64,000 nucleotides of DNA from Hydrangea macrophylla (lineage: Eukaryota > Streptophyta > Magnoliopsida > Cornales > Hydrangeaceae): contig CM066984.1 of the NCBI GenBank assembly GCA_033977485.1, positions 34,453,501 to 34,517,500 on the forward strand, given 5' to 3'. The notes under the pieces were generated by a model, which did no database searches, had not been told where the DNA came from, and saw only the letters and a list, made by a program, of their open reading frames with translations. A program made the position numbers and the translations under genes. This document shows positions 12,002 through 24,790 of the stretch, piece by piece. The stretch's first letter is position 1. Every line of letters starts with the position of its first letter.

Positions 12002-15000
12002 TGTAATAATCCAAATTTTTTGTGCATTTATATATTATATTTGCAACACATGTGGGACCGTGTGTACTTATTAATTGGTACCTTTATATAAGGTAATGTA
12101 TTATTTGGCATATTGAGTTAATTTACTGATTTGGGCACATGGTTTTAGTTTGATTTGGTTGGACATATTGGTTTAGTATAGTGAACCAATTGGGTATGAT
12201 TGTCAGTCATTATATGACTCATATAATAGAATATCTCATACATAGTGGGGCACCATTTGGTACTTTCATATTAAATATAATAATATGTAAGTGTATTTGA
12301 GGGAGTTTATTGTGACCATAATTTAACTCATTTGGGGTGTTGTATATGTGCAATGTATGTGATAATTAGGTGTAATGAGCAAGTCAATAGACTTGACTCA
12401 ATGGACCCCACCCCATCCCCACGTGAAGCCCCTTTCCCTCTTAATCTTTTTCTTCTTTTATTTACTCTTTCTTCTCTCTCTCCTCTTATTCTCTTACTTT
12501 TTCATTTTCTGATATTGAGAAGAGGGAGCCGAAGCTCTCTCCATTTCTTATGGGTTTTCTCCTTTCTTTTTCCATTTTGTGAGCATTAGAGGTTTTATCT
12601 CTCAAATTGTCCAACATTAAAGTTGTAGAGCTAGATGAGATCAACACAGGGGTACTTTCAAAATTATGATCAAGGATCGTTGACATTCCGTGGTATTTGC
12701 TCAAACCCACTTTGGGTAGGATTACTTTGGGTCAAGATGTAGAGCTCGGTTGGGACTTCCTAATGGTGCTATTGAAATTCTATTTGGGGTTATTTGGTGA
12801 GTACATTATATTCCCCTTTTAATTTTTATGTGATTTATAGCTTCTAGGTTTTAAATCTAGAAGTAGTTCCATGGATTTCTTGAACTATAATTAGAAAACT
12901 CTAGTATATAGCCGATTTAGCCTAAAATGGAAAAGTTAGGATATCTCTTTATTCCTACAAGTTCTAGCTCTCAAATTTGGAAGGTAGTCTCCATAAATAC
13001 ATATAAAACTATCCTTAAAACAGTTTTTATTTTGATTGTACCGTTTGGGATTTATTTGAGTTTCTTAGAAAAGGGTAAAATGGTAATTTCGGAATTTTGT
13101 GATCCGGTTTTGGTAAAACCGACTTCGGATTTGGATTACCCACGAAATTTCACTCAAGTTGGACACTGATTTGAGTTAAAAATGTTGAAGAATGAGAGAG
13201 TTATGGCACTTAGAAGTTTACAATTTATGGCTGCCAAACAGGGCATTTTCTGCCTAGAATTTTATTTCCGAAAATTACATTTATACCCCCAGAACCTTGA
13301 ATGGATGAATAGAAGCCTACCGACATCGGATTGGGTCGCGGTTTCGAGCATATGACTTGTTATGCTATTTATTATATTTTGAAACATGAATGGAACCCAT
13401 TTTAGAATATTTTGTAAAATCCCTGTACTTTAGTGTATTTACAGAATTGCCCCAATCTTTCAAAATGGGCCTTTTGATCATGCTAAATATTCGTAAAATC
13501 ATTTTATATCTACAGGGAAATTGTACAAACACCCTTATGGTATTTTAATTTATATTGAAAGTAGTTCAAGTGTACATTCTTATGATTGGGTACAATTTGG
13601 AGTAATAGTCCTATTACCCATCGTTTAAATAGTATTTTTATTTTTATTTTTTAAAAAAATGTGTAGTATATATATACCGTTGGCGCCTTTAGCCGTAGAA
13701 TGATGAGAGGATCATAATCTTGAGGTTGAAACATCTATGTGCTGAAATTACTAAGATGCCCTTGAAAGAGCATAATTATTATTTTGCCCCTACACTGTGA
13801 TTTTAGACTTAATTGTTATTCAATTATTATTAATTGTAGGGCTCGTGATCTATCGACTTTATTGAAAAGGAACTTTATTTCCATTAAGATATCGAGGTGA
13901 GTAAAGATCTTACCCTTGTGCGCTCACATATCGTGAGTAAGTATTTTTCTCTTATATTATTGTAGTACATTTAAGTAATGTATTTTTACTTGATTGCGAT
14001 TACTTGAATTAATGTTTTATTCTCATATGGCTGAGAATTGTGATTACTTGGATTATGTTCGTTTGCATATAGCTGAGAATAGTTATTATTTGAATGTTGA
14101 ATGTGGTAATTTATTTATTGATGTGGGAGGTGGAAATTTAACTATTGTCGTTGAATGTGTTATGTCATTTGACATTCTTGAAACTTACATCTTGTTTGGT
14201 TAATTTATTATTCTTCCTCCTTGTCTGTTCATGGATCATTTTGGGACACAGGTTTTTACTCACACCAGTTTTATACTGACCGGGATGTCTCCATGCATCT
14301 CGGGTGCGTTCAATATATGAACGTAGCCAAAGATGTTTTTTTTTTTTTTTTTTCAGGAATTTGAGCATTGGATCAAGTTGGGGTTAGCAAGCTTGGAGTT
14401 ATAACTTTGGATCTTCCCCTTTCTTATTTATTTATTTATTTTTATTTATTTATTTATTTATTTATTTATTTTTTTTTTTTTCATGTTCATTTGGAAATCT
14501 TGGTGCATGTGCCAAGTGTGTTAGTGTTTGAGATAGTGTGGGTTGTGCACAGTTTAACAAGTTTTGTATTTGGTTTAAATTTTACCGTCTATTAAGAGGT
14601 ATCCATTAAGATTTATAGACCGAGATCCTGTAAGTTTTAGTTTCTATTAAGTTTTTAATGTTTAGAAATTGGGGGCGTTACAAGTATTTATGCCTACAAA
14701 AAATTGAGTTTTAAGGTCTCGCTTTATGAGAAATTTACAGGCATATGTTTTAACATGGAGCTCTAATGAGGTTTTAAGGCTTTGTTTGAAAACGAGTTTG
14801 TTTTTTTTTTGAATATTTGGACTTCAAAATATTTTGGAATCTAAGTGGTACCGGTTGACTCTCTTTGACCCGTATGGTCTACGTGGGTTCAACATTTGAA
14901 TTGTCGACCGTGTTGGAATTCACGTGGGATTTTCTTGTAGCTTCCGCATTGTTGCATTGGTCCACATAGGTTTTGACATTGTGGTTGACGGTTGGACCTG

Positions 15001-15043
15001 CCTTTATGTCTTTCATTATTATCTTTATTTTCGGGGCGTTATA
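12002..15043 (+). repeat. 3' LTR of the young chromovirus-like element
   Basis: Near-identical to 6921-9964. The differences I see are two in a pyrimidine stretch (near 12431 and 12447), G/A near 13222, A/G near 13270, A/T near 14252, one near 14811, the terminal CA changed to TA at 15042-15043, and T-run or TTTA-run lengths. Confidence 0.95.
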
Positions 15044-16636
15044 GTTTCGCAGCAATCAAAAAATCTGTGATTGTATTGGATGCATAGCAGTTTTGATTGA
15101 TTGAAAGTGTTTGATTGATTAAAACTGTCTGTGTTCAGTTCAAACGATCGAACTACTTTTGATCATTTGAAAACTGTTTTGTTCGCTTGATTGATCTATG
15201 TTAGATCGATCGAAAGTGATTCTCTGTCCAAATGTTTATTGTAGTTTTAAACGTTTAAAAATTATTTACTTTAATTTTTTACACTATTGTGAAAATTTTA
15301 AATTTAATATGTGAATTTTCTAGTTTGATCGATTGAACGTTTGATCGATTGAAACTGTTTCAATCAATCGAAATCGACAGAGAGCCTAAGATACTGTTTT
15401 AATGATCTAATTATTTTCATGAAGAGTTCATAGAATATGAAAGTCAACTAGGGATTCCAATAGTTATATATATTTGTTATATATGCTTGGATGTGTGTGT
15501 GCCTAACCCTTTTGCAGCAAGTTAGACTGCTATCTCCCATGGCACTAACAACATTTTTAAAATTTGCAATTAATGTTTGAGATTGTTGTTGTTTTTGATA
15601 CTGGTTTCGTTTTAAAGGCATGTGTAAAGGGCGCTGCGACTCCATTCCTGCGAATATGAGAGTCGCACCAGTTGCCCTAGCCTATTTATTTATTTATTGC
15701 CATTTCTATTTTTAGATAAATTGTAAGCTTCAAAAGAAGCATATGACAAATGCAATAGAATAAGAAATACCCATGAAGATGGAGCAATAAGAAATACCCA
15801 TGAAGATGGAGCAAGAAGCCGTTGTCCATGAATATGGAGCCGGAGGTGACCAAACCAAGATGATGGATCTATGGAGATAGAGCCATGGGAGATATAGGCA
15901 TTGTTGAATGTTTTATTTCAATTGTAGTTTTTCATTTTTATAAGCTTGTTTGTGATGGGCATTTTAAAATATTGTTACTACATGCATGTAAAAATGAGTT
16001 TTCTAAAATCAAAATCAAAATCTGTTTTAACTTCTTAGTAGACATTGGATGTCTATAGGCAATGAGTAGAAACAATTTTCTTTCAAAATCAAAATCCTTA
16101 ATTATCAAATCTAGTGGGAGAGGGACTTATTAATAAGTAATAACTCCTACGATCTTCAATTAACGGTTCACTATAAGATGAGTGTAGTACTTTGTGTCAC
16201 CTAGCCATGGGTGATCATTCCATACAGAGGGTACAATATTCATTGGTTATTAGATGTGAGCTTCCTACGGATAGGATCAATTAGACGTGTTAGAGGGTGA
16301 CCACCACACAGGGGCGCTACTTGAGGTGGTAGTCATTGGATCCTAGTTAATGGCACACACTAGCTAAACTATGAATAAGGGATCCCACACGGGACATTGC
16401 TTAGAAACTTCTAGATCAAATAGGTTCGGGAGTCATGACCTGTTTTGCAAGAGTTGCATAGTGGACAAGTCATGATTAATCGAAAGATTGAATAATGACC
16501 ACCACACGGAGGCTTTATTTTTTTGTTTCGATATTCCAGCGATTGTTTTGAAATAGGATTTTGAGGATTATTTTATTTTAAGCTGTCTATTTTGATATCT
16601 ATATTAAAATGTTTGTTAATCTTTTCAGAATTCATA
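15044..16636 (+). other. Leader of the old copia element (continued)
   Basis: Resumes after the TSD GTTTC. It contains scattered GATCGATTGAA/TCGATCGAAA motifs (15095-15375) like those in the element's LTR. A direct repeat of AGAAATACCCATGAAGATGG lies at about 15763-15810. There is no credible ORF. With 6808-6920 it makes a leader of about 1.7 kb between PBS and gag, long for a copia element. Confidence 0.7.
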
Positions 16637-17331
16637 ATGTCTGGATCTGCATTTAGTCCACTTGCTACCATACTCACATAAAACAAGCTAACTGGAAACA
16701 ACTACACTGAATGGAAACCTAATTTGGATATCGTTTTAACTGCAAAGGATCATATATATGTCCTCACTACTTCATGCCCTATTGAACTTGCTGCAAATGC
16801 TTTGGTAAATGCTAATTGTGAGTTCGACAAATGGAAGAAGTCGAATGGGATGGTTCATTGCTACTTATTGGCCTCTATGGCTGGTGTGTTGCAACACCAA
16901 TTCCAATAGAACGATTCCGCTAGTGCCATCATGACCTCCTTCAAAGGAATGTTTGGGAAACATGGCAGACCTGCTAGGTAGATCGCCATGCAAAAGATCA
17001 TGAGTGCGAAAATGTTGGAAGAAACTCCAGTCAGAGAGCATGTTTTAAAAATGATTGGTTATTTAAATGAACTGGAGACTCTGAGTGCCAACATTGATGC
17101 ACATGCCTAAGTTGATATGATCCTCAACTCACTACCTCAATCATTCACTCAATTTAAACTTAATTACAATATGAATCAAAAGAATTTTTCTATGAGCAAA
17201 CTGATGAGTTCTCTTCAGTCAGCAGAAGGGGTGATCAAACCTGGGGGCAACATTTTGAAAGTTGAGAAAGGGGCTTCTTCTCGATCCATGCCCAAAGGCA
17301 AGAAAGGAAAGAAAAAAGCTAGCACTAGTGG
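16637..17331 (+). pseudogene. Ty1/copia gag, 5' part, interrupted
   Basis: The frame opens with ATG at 16637. It shows the plant copia gag N-terminus (N-K-L-T-G-N-N-Y-T-E-W-K, then a hydrophobic helix and L-L-A-S-M), the later L-N-S-L-P-Q-S-F motif at about 17122, and a lysine-rich tail. Four in-frame stops are visible (about 16679, 16907, 16979, 17108); three of them are CAA or CAG turned to TAA or TAG if compared with the usual family residues. At 17331 the coding sequence is split by a solo LTR and resumes at 19942 in register (after removing one AGTGG). Confidence 0.88.
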
Positions 17332-18315
17332 TGTAACACCCCGTATTTTCTTTTCAATAAATAAATGAATATTTCTTTTATTTCTATTAATAAATATTTA
17401 TTTGGGATCAAACCGTTATTTCCATAAATATAAAAAATACTTTATGTGATTTTAAAAACTATAATTATACTTTTGTACAACTAGGAAGCTATTTCCTAGG
17501 TTAATATAATTTTCTGTATTTTTATATCAACCGTAAAATACCAGTTTTGATTTCAAACTGCGCCTTATACTGCGTCTGGGGTATGGGAGCACGTGAGCCC
17601 ACCACACAGGTTGATCCCCATGTTTAGCTTGGAGACCAAACATATATCAGTATATATGTTTGTGTGTCTCTCACAATCTCTCATCTCAAAACTCGCTGTC
17701 TCCCTCAAAATTCTCTCAACCTCTCTTGTTCTCTCTAAACACAATACACACAGATTTTATATTTACACAATACATACACACAGTTATACATACATAGATA
17801 CACATATATAGTTCAAAGAAACGGTGGAGTAGAAAACTCTAACGACGGAATTTTCGGCGAAATTCTCAGTGCGCTAAATTTCAGTTCAAAAGCTTCTATG
17901 AGTATTATAAACTCACTCTCAATGTTTATATATGTATATTTTAGTGTATATAGATGTGTATATACATTTATATGTATAATCACCATTGAAGCTTGAAAAT
18001 TGGAGTTTTACAAAAGTTAACCAAAATCAATTCCGTGAATTGGGAATGAAAGATCTTAGTCCCAATAAGCTGCGGTTCGAATACTATGGCTTAATTCATC
18101 CGTATCGCGACGTATCGTTGATTTAAAGTTTTGTCACCTCTCAGTTTTATGTGAAATCTGAGAGCTACGATTGAAATTAGTTTAAACCGATCACGTATTC
18201 GTAATCCTTGCGGAAAAATGAAGAAAATGGTATATTACTTGACTTGTTTGAGTTCAGTTTGCAAAATGGGTAAAAACTAGCTCTTAAATTCGAAACTGTG
18301 GAAGAAGATGAAGTT

Positions 18316-18428
18316 CCAATCGATTGGAAACATATCCAATCGATTGACATGTCATCCAATCGATTGGTATGTCATCCAATCGATTGACATGTCATCCAAT
18401 CGATTGACACTTTTGCCAATCGATTGAC
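18316..18428. repeat. Six CCAATCGATTG sites at exact 20-bp spacing
   Basis: Copies start at 18316, 18336, 18356, 18376, 18396 and 18416. The core CAATCGATTG is a perfect palindrome. The bases between copies are mostly GACATGTCAT. The spacing is close to two DNA turns, so all sites face the same side of the helix. Confidence 0.95.
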
Positions 18429-18901
18429 ATATTTCAACATTGACGACTTTTACTAAAACTGTCATAACTTCCTCTAGGAAACTCAAAAACGCGCACCGTT
18501 CGAAGCGTTGGAAACTAGACTCAAAGACCTTTCATTTGATATATAATTCATCTGCAAAATTATAATTCATTTTTAAGGGCATTACTTCAAAGTGGACCTG
18601 CTTGTGTACTAGTAGCTGAAAAAAAAAACGTATTAAAGTAGTTTTTGATGAATTTACTTGTTGCTTCATATATGACTTGATAATTTAGATCGTGGGTGCT
18701 AACTCAATGATTTTAAGTACATTGTACCTTGTTAATAAAGAAAAATAAAAAGACTTGATTTTCTCGTACATTTGTTTGGGGTTACAATTTCATGGACATT
18801 GACATGCATGATAGGGTCGAGGTAGAGTCGACATGCATAGTATGTGAGAAAAGTGTGAAAAGATTAAAAGGGATTGTTTATTAGTATGGGTTGCCTCCAT
18901 G

Positions 18902-19242
18902 GACACTCCCTGATACCCGAGTTCCGGATACTGATCGAGGTAATCTCTGGTATGCCGTGGTGGTATTATAGTGACACTCCCTAGTACCTGAGTTCTGGAT
19001 ACTGATAGAGGTAATCTCTGGTATGCCGTGGTGGTACTATAGTGTGATGCCATGGATCAAGGCAGTGGATGTCGTGATGATGTGATTTTAGAGTACCTTT
19101 TTAATATGACGGTGGAAAATTGGACACTCTCTGGCACCAGTGGTAGTGTTATAGTGTGTGACGCCTCCATGGACACTCCCTGATACCCGAGTTTTGGATA
19201 CTGATCGAGGTTGTCTCTGGTATGCCGTGGTGGTATTATAGT
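18902..19242 (+). repeat. 71-bp tandem repeat in the solo LTR
   Basis: Units at 18902-18972 and 18973-19043 start GACACTCCCTGATACC and end TGGTATTATAGT. A third unit lies at 19172-19242 after about 130 bp of degenerate related sequence. Confidence 0.85.
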
Positions 19243-19941
19243 GTGATGCCATGGATCAAGGCTGATTGGACATTCCCTGGTACCCATTGTACTTTAGTGT
19301 GGCTGCCCGAGTATTTTCAAGGTACTAGAACGAGGGAGTTTGGATGATGTGATCTTGTGTTTTGTCGAGAGAAAAGAGTCAGTAAGATGAGATATAACAT
19401 TGTTCATGCACGGTCTCATATTTATTGTTTACTACATCCCCACGTGACTTATGTTAAAGTTGGAACCTTGAATTATTGCTTTTACAGTTTAAATTGTACC
19501 ATTATTTATATGCTTATATATACATTTGCGAGTAAATGTTTATTTTGCTCACCGGCTTGCATAAGCTGACGACGTTGATGCGTCCTGGACTCTATGTCCA
19601 GATTTTCCAGGTCAGGAGCAACCAGGGTACGTTGACTATGCTACTTAGGGTCAGGAGACTTTCCAGGAAGGTGAATTATATTCCTTATGTCTTTTTATTT
19701 CGGATTTGTAATAAACACTTCATTAGATATTTGAATAAGGCGGCTTGTGCCTAAGACTTGACAGATGTAATAGTTTAGTAAGTTTAACTTTGGAGCTTAT
19801 GTTTATTTAGTATTCTTCTCTTTAGAAATGCTTTTAAGTCTTTTGTTGCAGGGACAATTGGTCATACTCACTTGTCACAACTTACGAGTCCATAAAGGAA
19901 ATTAAATGCTTTCCTGAATTATGCAACGTCGGGGCGTAACA

Positions 19942-20356
19942 AGTGGTTTAAGTGTTGAACCAGTCCCGAAGATTGCAAAATCTAAGGGAAAAGGCAAAGG
20001 CAAGGGGAATGTGGGTTGTCAAGGCAAAGGAAAGTGTTTCCATGTGGTGACAAAGGCCACTAGAAGAGGAACTTTCCAGAATTCTCAACTACAAAAGTTC
20101 AAGGTATGATCGAATCACATGTGATTGAAGTAAGTTTTATAACGGATACTTTGAACACTTGGCGCATTAATTCTGGTGCGAATAACCACATCTATAATTC
20201 ATCGTAGGGGTTTAGATCAACTAGGAGGTGCAGTGATGGGGAGATCGTGCTGACTTTAGGTTCTAGAGCAACCGTATTTGCGGTTGCTATAGGAGTAGTC
20301 ATTTTAGAATTTCAGACAATAAGACTTTAATTTTGTTAGATGTACTTTACGTCCAT
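19942..20356 (+). pseudogene. Ty1/copia gag C-terminus and protease, interrupted
   Basis: A glycine/lysine-rich segment leads to a CCHC zinc knuckle at about 20033. It has lost one base (K-C-F-H then a frameshift) and the tryptophan codon region now reads a stop. Downstream comes the copia protease: the active-site block reads INSGANNHI at about 20168, so the catalytic aspartate of the usual D-S-G is now asparagine (GAT to AAT). Further stops and a final L-D-V-L-Y-V lead to the insertion at 20357. The frame continues at 32850 with R-R-N-L-I-S-V. Confidence 0.85.
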
Positions 20357-23300
20357 TGATAAACAATGAATATTGCATATTTATGTGCTAATATAATAGA
20401 TATAGTGATCATTTAATCCCCAAATTCTTATATTTACATGCATTTTGGAATTAATATGATTTAATGATGATGTCACTCCAATGTGTGTAATTATGTGCTT
20501 TTACATGTTTTATATGCTTAGGTGAAAATGAAGTTGAAATAATACAATAAAAAGAAGGAAAGAAGCAGCAAACATACAATATTATCTCCATGTGCTTATT
20601 ACGTTTTCTTAACTCCCAACTAATGGTCAATAAAGAAAAAAAAAGGAAAAAAAAAAGACAGAGCAAACAAAAAACCAAACAACCATGACGAAAAATGAAA
20701 CAAGTCATTTAATGCCTTGAAAATGACATCTTTATGTATATATCTTTACATAGGAAGAAATTTGGGCATCCTTCTTCTCTCTCACTCTCTCCTATCTCTC
20801 TCTCTGCAGATTGATGGTGTCAGAAGAAAAAATGGGCAAGGATTGAAAAAATGAGCAAACCCTCAATTTCATCCCCGTTTAATGATGAACTGGATGATGA
20901 ATCTTCTCATCCTTCATTAAGCAAGACAAATGATATTCGTACAGCCATAGAAAGAGAGGAAGACACAAGACACACAACACAGAGCCATACAACTAGAGAG
21001 AAAACAATAGGAAGAATTCCATAGCCAAAGTTACCATGTAGAAATTTAATCTTTTCTTTGTTAAATTTTGTTCTAAAAGTTGTAAAAGATTTTCTTTTCT
21101 GTAATTGATGATTTCAAGTTCAAAAATCTGTAATTATTCTCATCTACTGCATGAAAATAAGTTTTTAGATTTGAGTGTTGTTAATGTTTTTAGTATAGTT
21201 GGTAGTTTTAGATGTTCCAAAAAATAGTCTGAAACCCCAGATTTCCAGTTTTTGTAACAAAATCCCATTCACTGTACGACACAATTTCTAATTAAATTCT
21301 AGATTTCTTTACTACGTAGTTGTTATAATCACTTATTAAACCCCAAGCTTACCCTACCCATATTCTATTCCCAAATTAGATTAGGATTTGGTTTGACATT
21401 GCTTGTGTTCTTGGAGTTCATCCATTGTGATCTAGCAAGAATTCAAAGTCAAAGATTTAGTATCTTATTTTTGGTTCAACATTTCAATTTATTTATGTTT
21501 TATTAGTTTAGTTGTACTAAACTTTGTTATTCTGCAAATTCCACGAATTCAATCCCAACTCATGTTAAGTGAAGAAAAAGTACATTGATATTAGTTTTCA
21601 CTTTTACCTTGGTGTTATGACCTTAATCTTAATTAGATGGTGATTGTGTACATCTATTTAATCTTTCTTTTAAATTTATTTAGAAGACAGTTTCAATTTC
21701 AAAAATGGTAGGCTAAAACTTTAATTGGGAATATGTAATAAAAACTTAAAAATCACAACTTTTGTGTACTGATCTTAAATGAGCAGATTTATCTAGATGG
21801 GTTGTTTTTCCATTTCTGGCCAAAAAAATCTATAGTTTATGACTATTTAACATATTTATAGACTATGACTACATTGGACTTTAAAAGATTACGTACTTGA
21901 AATAAGAATTTAACTATGTGAATTGTCAAACTATGCCTTTTGTCATAAAAAACACCTAGCATACAAAATAATTTATATGATAAAGTTTATATTTTAAGTA
22001 TGTGTATATATATATTTCTATCCATTAATGGACAGACAATCGTGTAGTGGCAGAGTGGTGGGGACTGAGCGCCGAATAACCCACGTCCGCAGGCTTGAGT
22101 TCGAACTTAGCTATTGTCCGATTGGCTCTTTATTTTTCTTTCAACCAAACAACGTTGTTTTATATCAAACCCAACACACATGATATGACTTCAACTGTTA
22201 TAAGTTTATTTTTAAATAAAGAAATACTCTGCAGCCTAAAATGCCAAATCCTTTTCAAAAGCATAGAAGTTGGGTGATCTAGTGTTGCATATTCCCAATC
22301 CATTTAAATTATTTCTCCCAAGCTAATTAATATTTCCTGTTTTTAGATAACTTAGAATAAATATTTGTATTATTTCCATCTTTCACTATAATAAAATTCA
22401 AAAAGTTCATTTCATGTGAATCTAGCTTTTTATTTCTTTTTCTTACTTTTCTTACTAATATCTTGGTTAGTTTATTTTGTACTGTTAAAATCTTTACCGT
22501 AAACTACTAAAAAAAATAGCTTTTAATTAGTTTTACTCTAAAAATATAAGAACTAGTAGTTTAGGAAAAGCCCCAAAAATTCATCATCTTATATTTTCTT
22601 TTTAGGGACAAAATAGTTATTTCCTATCTTAAAAATCTTTTTACCTTTCCCTGTGGGTTCGACCTGGTCTTACCAGAACTTTATTACTTGTACGATCACC
22701 TACACTTTGGGTGGCAAAGTGGTGGGGACTGAGCGCCAAATAACCCACGTCCGCAGGCTTGAATTTTAACCTGGCTACTGTCCGATTGGCTCATTATTTT
22801 TTTAAAGCCAAAGGATGTCGTTTCATATCAAACTCGGCACACTTGATATGTCTTCAACTGGTATAAGTTTATTTTCAAATAACAAATTACTCTGCGGCCT
22901 AAAATGCCAAATCGTTTTCAAAAGCATAGAAGTTGTGTGATCTAATATTGATTTGCATATTCCCAATCCATTTAAATCATTTCTCCCAAGTTAATTAATA
23001 TTTCCTATTTTTAGATAACTTAGAATAAACATTTGCATTATTTCCATCTTTTGCTATAATAAAATTTAAAAAGTTCATTTCATGTGAATCTAGCATTTTA
23101 TTTCTTTTTCTTCATTTTCTTACTAGTAACTTGGTTAGTTTATTTTGTACTGTTAAAATCTTTACCGTAAACTACTAAAAAAAAGCTTTTAATTAGTTTT
23201 ACTCCAAAAATATAAGAACTAGTAGTTTAGGAAAAACCCCAAAAATTCATCATCTTATATTTTCTTTATGGGGACAAACTAGTAACTTCCTATCTTAAAA

Positions 23301-23411
23301 ATCTTTTTACCGTTCCCTGTGGGTTCGACCTGGTCTTACCAGAACTTTATTACTTGTACGATCACCTACACTTGGGTGTTGATAAGAAAATGCGTTAGTA
23401 GGATGTCGTCA
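20357..23411 (+). repeat. 5' LTR of the Athila-type element
   Basis: 3055 bp, homologous along its length to 30414-32844, but carrying an extra 664-bp tandem duplication. A TATATCTTTACATAGG region near 20740 precedes a CT-rich stretch and is a possible promoter. No gene. Confidence 0.92.
22047..23375 (+). repeat. 664-bp tandem duplication inside the 5' LTR
   Basis: The stretch beginning GTGGCAGAGTGGTGGGGAC at 22047 is repeated from 22711 (GTGGCAAAGTGGTGGGGAC). Both copies end in ...CACCTACACTT. The 3' LTR has only one copy (from about 32128), so the duplication arose in this LTR after insertion, or in a parental LTR that was not copied to the other end. Confidence 0.9.
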
Positions 23412-23417
23412 AGTTTT

Positions 23418-23435
23418 TGCCACCGTTGCTGGAGA
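23418..23435 (+). other. Degenerate tRNA-Asp primer-binding site
   Basis: TGCCACCGTTGCTGGAGA differs at four bases from the TGGCGCCGTTGCCGGGGA site of Athila elements. The intact form is present in this window at 59421. Confidence 0.8.
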
Positions 23436-23837
23436 ACGGCTGAAATAATAAATAAATAAAGTTAGGTTTAAAACTATTTCTCCCCTATATATATATACTT
23501 ATTTTACCGTGTAAATAATCTAATTTCTTTTTTAAAAAATAATTAAAAAATATATATATATATAATTTTTCTTTGATAAATATATATATTCTTAAGTATG
23601 TGTGTGTCCATCTTCTAACAAAAAGGACATATATATACATAAATAAACCTATCGTCTATAAAAAATATATATATAAAAAGTTTAATTATTTAGCTATAAA
23701 TAATAAAAATAACATTTAAAAAAAAACTTAGTTTTCTTTTACTTCATATGTCCTTAGATACTACTGAGGCTTTATATTAAGTGCCACATAATTCTAATAT
23801 TTTTAGTGATTCATCTTGTATCCAATTTCCTAAAATA

Positions 23838-24790
23838 ATGGCTGCAATTGAAGGCATAGAAGGAATAGTTGATGACGCTCATAGTGAACATGGTGATAAT
23901 ATACCACAATTTATTTTACCAGAGCGTGAACAACGCTCTTAACATGATCTATTTATCCCAGAAAGAAACATCACTCCTTCTTGCATCACTGTACCTAAAC
24001 ATACAGAAAATTTTCATTTCAGACATAGCATGCTACTATCCTTACCAACTTTCCATGGAATAAAAACAGAATATGCTTATGTTCATATTCATGAATTTGA
24101 ATACGTTTGTGGTACGTTTGCTAATCAGACTTGTCCTCTTGAAATAGTCCATCTCAAGCTTTTTCCCTTCTCTTTGAAAGGGAAAGCTAAAACTTGGGTT
24201 TTATCTCTCCGTCCTGGATCTATAACTTCATGGCATGATATGAATGAAGCATTTCTAAAATAATTATATCAGAGAAATTTAACTAATAGCATAATGCGAA
24301 AAATTAAACTTTTCACTCAAAAGGAAAAGGAACCATGCCCTGAAGATTGGGAATGATTTAAGGATCTTCCACTAACTTGTTCACATCATGGATTTTAAAA
24401 ATGACATCTAATTAGTTTCTTTTATGAAGGACTAGATCCAGAGTCAAAAGAACTACTTGAAGCCATGTGTCAAGGGAATTTTTTTTAAATAATGACGAAG
24501 TTGAATCATACATTGATTGGCTGGGCGATAATGTTTTGCAGTGGAAAAAAGAAGAAATCACTAGGATAGAAAAGGCTAAAAGTTCACAGCAAGTACAATT
24601 AAAAGATGAATTAGTAATAAAAATTGAAGAATTAACTTGTAAGCTAGAACCTTTTAAATTGGAGAAAGCTAATCCTCCTCTATCTAAGAAGAAACTAGAA
24701 CTTTGTAGTACATGTCATATGATGGGGTACTCTATAGAAAAAATGTCTTAATACTCCTGTTTATCAAAGATTTGCCCCCGCACAAAAAGT
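23838..24790 (+). pseudogene. Athila-type gag, decayed
   Basis: ATG at 23838 opens an acidic N-terminus. The capsid-like region follows: L-P-T-F-H-G-I at about 24042, F-P-F-S-L-K-G-K-A-K-T-W at about 24165, L-R-P-G-S-I-T-S-W at about 24210. Further on are F-Y-E-G-L-D-P, an M-C-Q-G-containing helix, and a zinc-knuckle start (C-x2-C-H-M-M-G-Y) at about 24700. In-frame stops lie near 23939, 24261, 24354 and 24398, and a frameshift occurs in the T-run at 24480. Motif order is that of Athila gag. It is followed directly by the end of integrase. Confidence 0.85.

Larger units (their letters stand above)
6921..15043 (+). mobile_element. Young non-autonomous chromovirus-like LTR element (8.1 kb)
   Basis: Two LTRs of 3044 and 3042 bp flank a 2.04-kb interior. 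A 5-bp TSD, GTTTC, is present at 6916-6920 and 15044-15048. The PBS (9968-9979) and the polypurine tract with its upstream CGGGACGAAATTC motif resemble Tekay/Del-type chromoviruses, which also have long LTRs. The interior has no gag, protease, RT or integrase, so the element depends on a relative for mobility (a large retrotransposon derivative). By eye the LTRs differ at about seven bases plus poly-T length, so the insertion is recent. It sits in the leader of the older copia element. Confidence 0.93.
17332..19941 (+). mobile_element. Solo LTR of a Ty3/gypsy element in copia gag
   Basis: The 2610-bp element begins TGTAACACCCCG and ends CGGGGCGTAACA, so its ends are near-perfect inverted repeats. 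It is flanked by the 5-bp TSD AGTGG (17327-17331 and 19942-19946). There is one LTR only and no internal region, the usual product of recombination between two LTRs. Terminus style and length suggest a chromovirus-type family related to but distinct from the young element. It contains a strictly periodic palindrome array and a 71-bp tandem repeat. Confidence 0.93.

Noticed and set aside
18316..18428. A CRISPR-like array because of its exact period
   Set aside because: The repeat is only 11 bp with 9-bp near-constant gaps, in a plant LTR; it is a short tandem repeat.
20451..20708. A membrane-protein-like minus-strand ORF
   Set aside because: It is an A-rich plus-strand stretch of an LTR giving poly-F/L; the homologous part of the other LTR does not keep it open.
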